Positions 57,115-64,000 of a stretch of 64,000 nt of DNA are shown here, piece after piece. This DNA is from Pseudomonas entomophila (GTDB taxonomy: Bacteria > Pseudomonadota > Gammaproteobacteria > Pseudomonadales > Pseudomonadaceae): positions 2,682,001 to 2,746,000 of the forward strand of contig NZ_CP063832.1 of the NCBI RefSeq assembly GCF_023277925.1. Reading direction: 5' to 3'. A program made the position numbers and the translations under genes. Below the pieces are notes generated by a model. It searched no databases. It was not told the DNA's origin and worked only from the letters and a program-made list of their open reading frames with translations. Position 1 is the stretch's first letter. Every line of letters begins with the position of its first letter.

Positions 57115-59259
57115 GTGACCAGTATGCAAAGCGCGCAACCGCGCCTGGATGTGGATGATCCGTTGCTCGATGGCCTGCTGATCCTGTGCAAGCTGCACGG
57201 CTGCCCCGCCAGCCGTGCCAGCCTGTGCAGCGGCCTGCCGCTGGCCGAGCAGCGCCTGGGCCTGGCCCTGCTGCCGCGTGCCGCCGCCAAGGCCGGGTTG
57301 CAGGCACGGGTGCTGCGGCGCGAGCTGGGCGACATCTCGGCGCTCAACCTGCCGGTCCTGCTGATGCTCAACGACGGTCGCAGTGCGGTGCTGCAACGTT
57401 GGGGCGACAACGGCCGCGCGCTGCTATTGCCCTGCGAGGCCGAAGGCGGCGAGCAGTGGGTCGAGCGCGAGGCGCTGGCCGAGGCCTACAGCGGCCAGGC
57501 CTTGTTTGCCCGCCCCCGCCACTCTCTGGAGGAGGTACGCGCCCCACTGCTGCCCCGGGTCAACGCCTGGTTCCGCGACACCCTGCGCCACTCCCGCTGG
57601 CTGTATGGCGATGCCCTGCTGGCCAGCCTGCTGATCAACCTGCTGGGCTTGATGGTGCCCCTGTTCGTGATGCAGACCTACGACCGTGTGGTGCCCAACC
57701 AGGCACTGTCGACCCTGTGGGTGCTGGTCGCCGGCCTGTTCATCGGTACTGCCTTCGAACTGGTGCTGCGCATGGTGCGTGCCCACCTGCTCGACCAGGC
57801 CGGCAAGAAGACCGACCTGATCCTTTCCGCCACCCTGTTCGAACGCATCACCGGCATGAGCATGAAGGCCCGCCCCGCCACCATCGGTGGCTTCGCGCAA
57901 AGCATCCATGACTTCCAGGGCCTGCGCGAATTCCTCACGGCGGTCACCCTGACCAGCATCATCGACCTGCCCTTCGTCGCCCTGATGCTGCTGGTGATCG
58001 GCCTGCTCGGCGGCTGGCTGGTGGTGATCCCGTTGATCGCCTTCCCGGTGGCCGTGGGCCTGGCGCTGTTCATCCAGGTGCGCCTACGCGACACCGTACA
58101 GAAGAGCCTGAGCCTGGGCGCCGTGCGCCAGGCCCTGCTGATCGAGACCCTGGGTGGCCTGGAAACCCTCAAGGCCTGCGGTGCCGAAAGCGAGCGCCAG
58201 TACCAGTGGGAGCACACCAACGGCGCCATTGCCCGCCTCGACGCCCACGCCCGCAACTTGTCTGCGCTGGCCAGCAACGGCACGCTGTTCATCCAGCAGT
58301 TCTGCGGCATGGCCACCATCGTCGCCGGGGTGTACAGCATCATCGCCGGCAACCTGAGTGTCGGCGCCCTGGTGGCCAGCTACATGCTCGGCAGCCGCGT
58401 GCTCGCCCCGCTGGGGCAGATCGCCGGGCTGATTACCCGCTACCAGCAGGCGCAACTGACCATGCGCAGCACCGACGCGCTGATGAGCCTGCCCCAGGAA
58501 CGCCAGGCCGAGCACCAGGCGCTGGAGCACACGACGTTGCAGGGCGGTGTGAGCATCAGCCACGCCACCTTCCGCTATGCCGGGCAGGCCGCCCCGGCAC
58601 TCAATGACGTCAACTGCGTGCTCAAGCCTGGCGAGCGCATCGGCATCATCGGCCGCAGCGGCTCGGGCAAGAGCACCCTGGCGCGGCTGCTGATGGGGTT
58701 CCATCACCCCGACGAAGGCCAGGTGCTGCTGGACAACCTCGACCTGCGTCAGCTGGACATCGCCGACCTGCGCAACCAGCTAGGCTACGTGGCCCACGAC
58801 CTGCCGCTGCTGGCCGGTAGCCTGCGTGACAACCTCACCCTTGGCGCGCGCCATGTCAGCGATGCGCGCATGCTCGAGGTGGCGGAACTGACCGGCGTCA
58901 GCGAACTGGCCCGCCAGCACCCGCAAGGTTTCGACCGCCCGGTGGGCGAGCGCGGCCAGCTGCTTTCCGGCGGCCAGCGCCAGGCTGTGCTGCTGGCCCG
59001 GGCGCTGCTGCTGGAGCCGCCGATCCTGATCCTCGACGAACCCACCAGCCACATGGACAACAGCAGCGAAGAACAACTGCGCCAGCGCCTGCTGGCCTGG
59101 GTGCCCGGCAAGACCCTGCTGCTGGTCACCCACCGCACCTCGATGCTCAGCCTGGTGGATCGGCTGCTGGTGCTGGACAACGGCAAGATCGTGGCCGACG
59201 GGCCGAAGGACGCGGTGATCGATGCGTTGCGCAAAGGCCGTATCGGCGCCGCGCTGTGA
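57115..59259 (+). CDS. type I secretion ABC transporter, LapB-like
   Basis: A 714-residue ABC exporter: an N-terminal C39-like domain (about 1-140) with no catalytic Cys-His pair seen, a transmembrane domain (about 160-440), and an ATPase with Walker A GRSGSGKST, signature LLSGGQRQ and Walker B ILILDEPTSHMD. A GTG start with AGGAG nine bases upstream is used; ATG three codons later is possible. It exports the RTX adhesin with the flanking TolC and HlyD proteins. The inactive C39-like domain is typical of adhesin and RTX exporters. Confidence 0.9.
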   Translation: MTSMQSAQPRLDVDDPLLDGLLILCKLHGCPASRASLCSGLPLAEQRLGLALLPRAAAKAGLQARVLRRELGDISALNLPVLLMLNDGRSAVLQRWGDNGRALLLPCEAEGGEQWVEREALAEAYSGQALFARPRHSLEEVRAPLLPRVNAWFRDTLRHSRWLYGDALLASLLINLLGLMVPLFVMQTYDRVVPNQALSTLWVLVAGLFIGTAFELVLRMVRAHLLDQAGKKTDLILSATLFERITGMSMKARPATIGGFAQSIHDFQGLREFLTAVTLTSIIDLPFVALMLLVIGLLGGWLVVIPLIAFPVAVGLALFIQVRLRDTVQKSLSLGAVRQALLIETLGGLETLKACGAESERQYQWEHTNGAIARLDAHARNLSALASNGTLFIQQFCGMATIVAGVYSIIAGNLSVGALVASYMLGSRVLAPLGQIAGLITRYQQAQLTMRSTDALMSLPQERQAEHQALEHTTLQGGVSISHATFRYAGQAAPALNDVNCVLKPGERIGIIGRSGSGKSTLARLLMGFHHPDEGQVLLDNLDLRQLDIADLRNQLGYVAHDLPLLAGSLRDNLTLGARHVSDARMLEVAELTGVSELARQHPQGFDRPVGERGQLLSGGQRQAVLLARALLLEPPILILDEPTSHMDNSSEEQLRQRLLAWVPGKTLLLVTHRTSMLSLVDRLLVLDNGKIVADGPKDAVIDALRKGRIGAAL

Positions 59260-59305
59260 CACGACAACCGCTCCTGCAGTGGGCCAATTTTCCTGGAGGT
59301 CAGAC

Positions 59306-60661
59306 ATGCCCATCAGCCACAGCATACGCAGCTACCTCCACGGCACCGACCCGCGCGCCGAACGCGACTACATGCCGGAACTGGCCGGCGCCACCCTGCA
59401 GGACTCACCGAGCCTGTCACGCCTGACCGTGTGGCTGACCGCGATCCTGCTGCTGGTGGCACTGGCCTGGGCCCACTTCGCGGTGCTCGACGAAGTCACC
59501 GTCGGCGAGGGCAAAGCCATCCCCTCCAGCAAGGTGCAGGTGATACAGAACCTCGAGGGCGGCATCGTCACCGAGATCTTCGTGCGCGAAGGGCAGATGG
59601 TGGACAAGGGTGCTACCTTGCTGCGCCTGGACGACACCCGTTTCAAGTCGAACAAGGGCGAAAGCGAAGCCGACCGCTACGCCCTCACGGCCCAGGTCGA
59701 GCGCCTGTCGGCGGAGTCCGAAGGCCGCCCCTTCACGCTGTCGGATGAGGTGCGTGCCAAGGCCCCGCAAGTGGCCGAGGACGAAGCCGCCCTGTATGAC
59801 TCGCGCCAGCGCCGCCTGGCCAGTGAGAAACAGACCCTCAACGAGCAACTGCGGCAGAAGACCCAGGAACTCGCCGAGTTCCGCTCCAAGGTCGATCAGT
59901 ACCGTTCTGCCTTGGGCCTGCTGCAGCAGGAGCTGGACATGTCCTCGCCGTTGGTGGGCAAGGGCGCCATCTCGCCGGTAGAGATCCTGCGCCTCAAGCA
60001 ACGTACTGTCGAGGCCCGCGGCCAACTCAACGCTACCAGCCTGGCGATCCCCCGCGCCGAAGCCGCGGTGGCGGAGATCAGGAGCAAGATCCAGGAAGCC
60101 GACGCGGGCTTTCGCTCCGATGCCGCCAAGGAACTCAATGACAAACGCACGGAACTTTCGAAGATCACCGCCACCAGCATCGCCATCGACGACCGGGTCA
60201 ACCGCACCACCGTGGTGTCGCCAGTGCGCGGCATCGTCAAGCTGCTCAAGGTCAATACCATCGGCGGCGTGGTGCAGCCCGGCAGCGACCTGGTGGAGAT
60301 CGTGCCGATCGAGGACAACCTGTTGATCGAGGCCAAGGTGCGGCCGCAGGACGTGGCATTTCTCCACCCTGGGCAGACGGCGATGGTCAAGTTCAGCGCC
60401 TATGACTACACCATCTATGGCGGGCTGAAGGCCAAGCTGGAACTGATCGGCGCCGACACGGTGACCGATGACAAGGGCAATGCGTTCTACCTGATCCAGG
60501 TGCGCACCGAGAAAAACCATCTGGGTGGGGATAACAAGCCGCTGCTGATCATCCCGGGGATGGTGGCCACGGTGGATATCATCACCGGCCAGAAGAGCGT
60601 GCTGGATTACCTGTTGAAGCCGGTGTTGAAGGCCCGGACGGAGGCGCTGCGCGAGCGGTAG
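59306..60661 (+). CDS. HlyD-family membrane fusion protein, LapC-like
   Basis: A 451-residue periplasmic adaptor with one N-terminal membrane helix (about 37-55), a lipoyl/barrel-sandwich part (VIQNLEGGIVTEIFVREGQ), a long coiled coil (about 120-290) and the returning lipoyl and beta-barrel domains (VVSPVRGIVKLLKVNTIGGVV in segments; GMVATVDIITGQKSVLDYLLKP at the end). A TGGAGG site precedes the ATG. It joins the ABC exporter to the TolC channel. Confidence 0.92.
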   Translation: MPISHSIRSYLHGTDPRAERDYMPELAGATLQDSPSLSRLTVWLTAILLLVALAWAHFAVLDEVTVGEGKAIPSSKVQVIQNLEGGIVTEIFVREGQMVDKGATLLRLDDTRFKSNKGESEADRYALTAQVERLSAESEGRPFTLSDEVRAKAPQVAEDEAALYDSRQRRLASEKQTLNEQLRQKTQELAEFRSKVDQYRSALGLLQQELDMSSPLVGKGAISPVEILRLKQRTVEARGQLNATSLAIPRAEAAVAEIRSKIQEADAGFRSDAAKELNDKRTELSKITATSIAIDDRVNRTTVVSPVRGIVKLLKVNTIGGVVQPGSDLVEIVPIEDNLLIEAKVRPQDVAFLHPGQTAMVKFSAYDYTIYGGLKAKLELIGADTVTDDKGNAFYLIQVRTEKNHLGGDNKPLLIIPGMVATVDIITGQKSVLDYLLKPVLKARTEALRER

Positions 60662-60684
60662 TTTCCCCGTCATAGCCGGAATTC

Positions 60685-60769
60685 CTGTAGGAGCGGCTTC
60701 AGCCGCGATGCCGGCGACGCGGTGCCTGGCACCCGCTTCGCGGGTGATCGCGGCTAAAGCTCCTACAGA
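60685..60769. repeat. inverted REP pair after the T1SS operon
   Basis: TGTAGGAGCGGCTTCAGCCG facing CGGCTAAAGCTCCTAC (right arm shortened), with CACCCGCTTCGCGGGTG between. It may end the operon mRNA. Confidence 0.75.
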
Positions 60770-60797
60770 GATCTACCCAAAACAATGCGTCATTAGC

Positions 60798-61397
60798 TCA
60801 GCCCTGCCCATGATTCCGTTGAAACGTCTCGGCCCCCATGGCTTCGATCTGCCCCTCGATCAACGCCTCGAATGGGCGCAGCAAGGCATCGAAACCCGTC
60901 GGCGACTCCAGCACGTTCAACGCCTGCACCACCGCCTCCAGCGTCGACAGGGCGCCCGGCTCCGGCGCCTTGCGCAGCCGGTAGCGCGATGGCCGGACAT
61001 CGCCCAGCGTCACCCGTGGCAGCGCCTCCAACAGCGGGTTCAGGTACAGCATCTTGCGCGCCTTGCGCCAGGTGCCATCGGGGACGATCAGCAGCAGCGG
61101 CAGGTTGTCATCGTGTCCATAAGCCTGCAGGGCGTCGGCACCCTCGCCAGGGAATAGCAGCGCTGGTCGGTAGCCCGGCGTGGCCAGCAGTGCTTCCAGG
61201 TCATCGAATACCTCGCCGATCCGCAGTTCGGCGTTGACCAGACCGAGGGCCGCCAGCCGTGCGGTATTCAGGGCGTGCGAGGTTTCGCTGGGGTGCTGCA
61301 AGACGATCACTCGGGTGCGGCTGTCGAGGCGTGGGATCAGCGGGCAGAGGCAATGGGCGAGCGGACGCAGGCAGCGGCCGCAGCGAGGTCTGGACAT
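60798..61397 (-). CDS. tapT: tRNA-uridine aminocarboxypropyltransferase (DTW domain)
   Basis: A 199-residue DTW-domain enzyme that makes acp3U on tRNA using S-adenosylmethionine. Zinc-type cysteines are seen at the start (RCGRCLRPLAHCLCP), the DxTW motif in VPDGTWRKARKM, and the C-terminal part SPTGFDALLRPFE. The length is normal for the TapT/YfiP family. It is a single gene, convergent with the T1SS operon and followed by the upstream REP pair. Confidence 0.88.
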   Translation of the reverse strand: MSRPRCGRCLRPLAHCLCPLIPRLDSRTRVIVLQHPSETSHALNTARLAALGLVNAELRIGEVFDDLEALLATPGYRPALLFPGEGADALQAYGHDDNLPLLLIVPDGTWRKARKMLYLNPLLEALPRVTLGDVRPSRYRLRKAPEPGALSTLEAVVQALNVLESPTGFDALLRPFEALIEGQIEAMGAETFQRNHGQG

Positions 61398-61471
61398 GGA
61401 GGGCTCCTTCGGGCGCGTAGTTTGCCACAGGGTTGCGGTGAAGCTGCAATCCTGGGGCTGCGGCGCAGCCC

Positions 61472-61527
61472 ATCGCCGGCAAGCCGGCTCCTACACCAGG
61501 CCGGGCAGGAGCCGGCTTGCCGGCGAA
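61472..61527. repeat. inverted REP pair
   Basis: ATCGCCGGCAAGCCGGCTCC...CAGGAGCCGGCTTGCCGGCG, both CCGG type, in the gap between tapT and the chemoreceptor gene. Confidence 0.8.
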
Positions 61528-61533
61528 CAGGCC

Positions 61534-63099
61534 TCAACGATTGAACCGCTCCGCCAGGCTGTGCAGGTACTCTGCCATGCGCTCAAGGTCCTGGCTGATT
61601 TCGGCGCCCTGCTTGGCCTGCCCGGCACTCTCATCGCACAGGTGGGCGATACGCACGATCTGCTGGTTGATGTCCTCGGCCACATGGCTTTGCTGCTCTG
61701 ATGCCGTGGCCATCTGCTGGCTCATGCCGGTGATGCGGCTGACCGCCTGGGCAATGCCGGCCAGCGCCTCTTGCACGGCCTCGACACTGTGCACACTGTC
61801 CTGGGAGATCTGCTGGCCTCGGCTGGCGCTGGCCACCGCGCGGTCGGCACCGGTGCGCAGGCTGGCGATGATGTGGTGGATCTCCTCGGTCGAGGTGCGG
61901 GTACGCTGGGCCAGCGAGCGCACCTCGTCGGCGACCACCGCGAAGCCCCGGCCCTGCTCGCCGGCCCGCGCCGCCTCGATGGCGGCGTTGAGCGCCAGCA
62001 GGTTGGTCTGCTCGGCGATTGAGGTGATGACATCCACCACGCCGCCGATCGACTGGGTCTGCTCGGCCAGCGCATTGACCGCCTGGCCGATATCACCGAC
62101 CGCCTCGCGCATGCTGCCCATCGCCCGCAAGCTCTGCTCGGCCAGCTCGCTGCCCTGCTGGGCGAGGTGGTCGGCGTCGCTGGCGGCATGAGCCGTGCTC
62201 TGCACGTTGTGGGTGACCTGCTGGATGGTCGCGGCCATCTGCGCGATGGCCGTGGCCGACTGGTCGGTCTCGCTGCGCTGGCGGTCGAGCATCTGCGCCT
62301 GGGCGCCGGACAGGTCGGAAGACTGCGCGGCCCGCGACTTGACCCCGACGCCGGCGTCCACCAGGCGGGTCAACGCGGTTTGCAGGCGCGCCTCTTCGCT
62401 GATGATGGCCAGGTCGAGCTGGCCCTGTAGCCCAGGGTTGTCGCTGTAGGTCAGGGCCACCAGGGGGCTGGTGAAGGCCTTGGGGTGCTCTTCGAGCGTA
62501 CGCCGGATGGCCTGGTTCTGCCGGTGCTCGACCAGGTACCAGGCCGCCAGCAGGCTGGCCATCAGCACCCCCAACGCCGCGTATGCAGGTAACCAGAGAT
62601 AGGCGGCGGCCGACAACAGCCCTGCGCCGATCAACGGCCAGCCATGCCCGACGCCATGACCCAGACGCGCCACCCAGGGCACCGGAGAACGGCCGGCGCG
62701 CAAGCGCGCATAAAGACTTTCGGCGCGGCGGATCTGTTCACGGGTCGGCACCGAACGCACCGATTCGTAGCCACTGATGCGGCCATTCTCGTAGATCGCC
62801 GTGACATAGGCGCTGACCCAGTAGAAATCGCCGTTCTTGGCGCGGTTCTTGACCACGCCCATCCAGGGTTTGCCTTGCTTGATGGTGTCCCACATATGGC
62901 CGAAGACCGCCGGCGGCATGTCGGGATGGCGCACCAGGTTGTGTGGCTGGCCTACCAATTCGTCGTAGGTGAAACCGCTGATGGCCACGAATGCGTCGTT
63001 GCAGTAGGTGATGCGGCTGTTCAGGTCGGTGGTGGAAATCAGCCGCTGGTGTTGGGGGAAGGTTCGTTCGTGCTCGGTGACGGGCAAATTCATGCGCAT
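61534..63099 (-). CDS. Aer-like PAS chemoreceptor (energy taxis)
   Basis: A 521-residue methyl-accepting protein with an N-terminal PAS domain (about 10-120, [21 protein letters not shown] and [20 protein letters not shown] in segments) typical of FAD-binding Aer. Two adjoining membrane helices (about 160-205) follow with no periplasmic domain. The signalling domain has the hairpin tip [37 protein letters not shown] in segments. It senses redox or energy state and signals to CheA. From memory KT2440 has an Aer paralogue (PP_4521) at this place. ATG 63099 with an AGGGA site is used. Confidence 0.88.
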   Translation of the reverse strand: MRMNLPVTEHERTFPQHQRLISTTDLNSRITYCNDAFVAISGFTYDELVGQPHNLVRHPDMPPAVFGHMWDTIKQGKPWMGVVKNRAKNGDFYWVSAYVTAIYENGRISGYESVRSVPTREQIRRAESLYARLRAGRSPVPWVARLGHGVGHGWPLIGAGLLSAAAYLWLPAYAALGVLMASLLAAWYLVEHRQNQAIRRTLEEHPKAFTSPLVALTYSDNPGLQGQLDLAIISEEARLQTALTRLVDAGVGVKSRAAQSSDLSGAQAQMLDRQRSETDQSATAIAQMAATIQQVTHNVQSTAHAASDADHLAQQGSELAEQSLRAMGSMREAVGDIGQAVNALAEQTQSIGGVVDVITSIAEQTNLLALNAAIEAARAGEQGRGFAVVADEVRSLAQRTRTSTEEIHHIIASLRTGADRAVASASRGQQISQDSVHSVEAVQEALAGIAQAVSRITGMSQQMATASEQQSHVAEDINQQIVRIAHLCDESAGQAKQGAEISQDLERMAEYLHSLAERFNR

Positions 63100-63239
63100 C
63101 GTTGGCGGTCCCTTGCTTATCCAGATGAGTGGAAAATTCATCAAAGCAAGTAGAGGTTTAGCAGAAGGCCATCACGTCAGTGGTCAAGTTTTGTAGGAAA
63201 TTTACTCGACCTGACGGGATGTGCTGAACGCGGCCTGGA

Positions 63240-64000
63240 TCAGCCCACGTTGAGCTGGCTCTTGAGCAGGTCGCGGAACGTCTGAATCAAGGGCTCCCGG
63301 CTTCGGCCCCGACGGATGATCAAGGAGAACGGTGCCTGGTAACCGAAGGTGGCCGGCGACAATACGCGCAGATCACCCTTGTCGACCCAGGCCTGGGCAT
63401 AGTGCTCGGGCAGGTAACCGATGTAGGCGCCGGAGAGAATCAGAATCAGCTGCGCTTCCATGCTCTCCACCGTCGCCGCGCTGTGCTTGAAGCCATGCCG
63501 GGCCAGTTCTGCCTGGCTCCAGTAACCACGCCCGACCATGCGCTGCTGGGTGATCACCGGTTCCGGAATGCGCCGCTCGGCGAACAGCGGGTGGCGGCTG
63601 CTGCAGTACAGCCAGTGCTGCTCACGGTACAGCGGCTGGTAGACCAGGCCGCTCATGCGCGAGGAAAAGGCGCCGATGGCCAGGTCCAGGCGGTTGTCCT
63701 GCACACCCAACTGCAACTCGTAGGGGCTGGAGACCGACAGGTGCAGGTGCACGGCCGGATGCTCCTGGCTGTAGGCGCCAATGGCTTCGGCCAATGGCAG
63801 GGCGCGATCACCCACGGTGGAGTCGATCACCCCGAGGTTAAGCGTGCCGCGCAGCTCACCCTTGAGCGCCGCCGCGTACTGTTCGAAGCCATCCAGCTCA
63901 CCCAGCAGACGCAGGGTTTCCTGATGGAACAGCTCGCCCTTGCTGGTCAGGCTGAAGCCGCCCCGGCCGCGATGGCAAAGCACGATGCCCAGGGCGCTTT
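63240..64000 (-). CDS. LysR-family regulator, 5' end beyond window
   Basis: The C-terminal 250 or so residues of a LysR-type regulator. The frame is open to the window edge, where it reads SALGIVLCHRGRGGFSLTSKG, the junction after the HTH in this family. The effector domain follows (GVIDSTVGDRALPLAEAIGAY, DLAIGAFSSRM, GYLPEHYAQAW). The DNA-binding domain is outside the window. Targets are unknown. Confidence 0.9.
   Translation of the reverse strand, partial: SALGIVLCHRGRGGFSLTSKGELFHQETLRLLGELDGFEQYAAALKGELRGTLNLGVIDSTVGDRALPLAEAIGAYSQEHPAVHLHLSVSSPYELQLGVQDNRLDLAIGAFSSRMSGLVYQPLYREQHWLYCSSRHPLFAERRIPEPVITQQRMVGRGYWSQAELARHGFKHSAATVESMEAQLILILSGAYIGYLPEHYAQAWVDKGDLRVLSPATFGYQAPFSLIIRRGRSREPLIQTFRDLLKSQLNVG

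Noticed and set aside
55600..57396. A 598-codon open frame antisense to the TolC-family gene
   Set aside because: No recognisable protein features and it covers a well-supported TolC gene.

Overview
The window looks like a chromosomal segment of a Pseudomonas of the P. putida group. It is GC-rich and has the pseudomonad orders argT-hisQ-hisM-hisP-argR, phhR/phhABC, scpAB-rluB, yciI/cpxR/cpxA and the lapE-type outer-membrane channel near an Aer-type receptor. From memory this follows the P. putida KT2440 region from about PP_4482 to PP_4521; no alignment was run. Short REP palindromes of at least two sequence types lie in many intergenic gaps. No rRNA, tRNA, CRISPR array or prophage was seen.

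Layout. 1-1,600: an IS110-family element between two inverted REP copies. 1,645-5,777 (minus): basic amino-acid ABC transporter operon with its AraC-type regulator ArgR. 6,297-8,258 (minus): acetyl-CoA synthetase. 8,665-13,187: a small secreted DUF2790 protein, the phenylalanine regulator PhhR, and phhABC, which turn phenylalanine into tyrosine and transaminate it. 13,462-19,316: an accessory-looking stretch with a 42-residue acidic ORF, a 1,426-residue stand-alone toxin candidate ending in a deaminase-like domain, and an MFS exporter. 19,412-25,014: YdiJ-type FAD/Fe-S dehydrogenase, LysR regulator, aromatic amino-acid permease AroP. 25,718-31,015: rluB, scpB, scpA, yciO, trpH/rnm, yciB, yciI. 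31,190-34,295: envelope-stress module (coiled-coil membrane protein, CpxR, Spy/CpxP-like protein, CpxA). 34,422-44,105: nitroreductase, TrkH, two AraC regulators, DUF962, HD-domain and LpxH-like proteins, EamA transporter, Rdx protein, and the type Vd autotransporter PlpD. 44,174-48,103: MarR regulator, RecQ, UPF0149, DUF454. 48,148-60,661: a 2,350-residue LapA-like RTX adhesin divergent from its complete type I secretion system. 60,798-64,000: TapT, an Aer-like chemoreceptor and a LysR gene cut by the window edge.

How the genes work together. The phh genes, aroP and the argT operon form an amino-acid uptake and catabolism neighbourhood. phhA has a TyrR/PhhR-type box upstream, and a second such box lies far upstream of aroP. 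The leaders of phhA, aroP and acsA each carry an AAnAAnAA motif of the kind bound by Hfq/Crc, which suggests shared catabolite repression. The adhesin locus looks self-contained for secretion, but the LapG/LapD-type release proteins it would need are not in the window. The most novel-looking items are the deaminase-tipped toxin without an adjacent immunity gene and the adhesin/T1SS locus. The IS110 element, with a REP-like sequence in its own noncoding 3' part, is also worth a second look.
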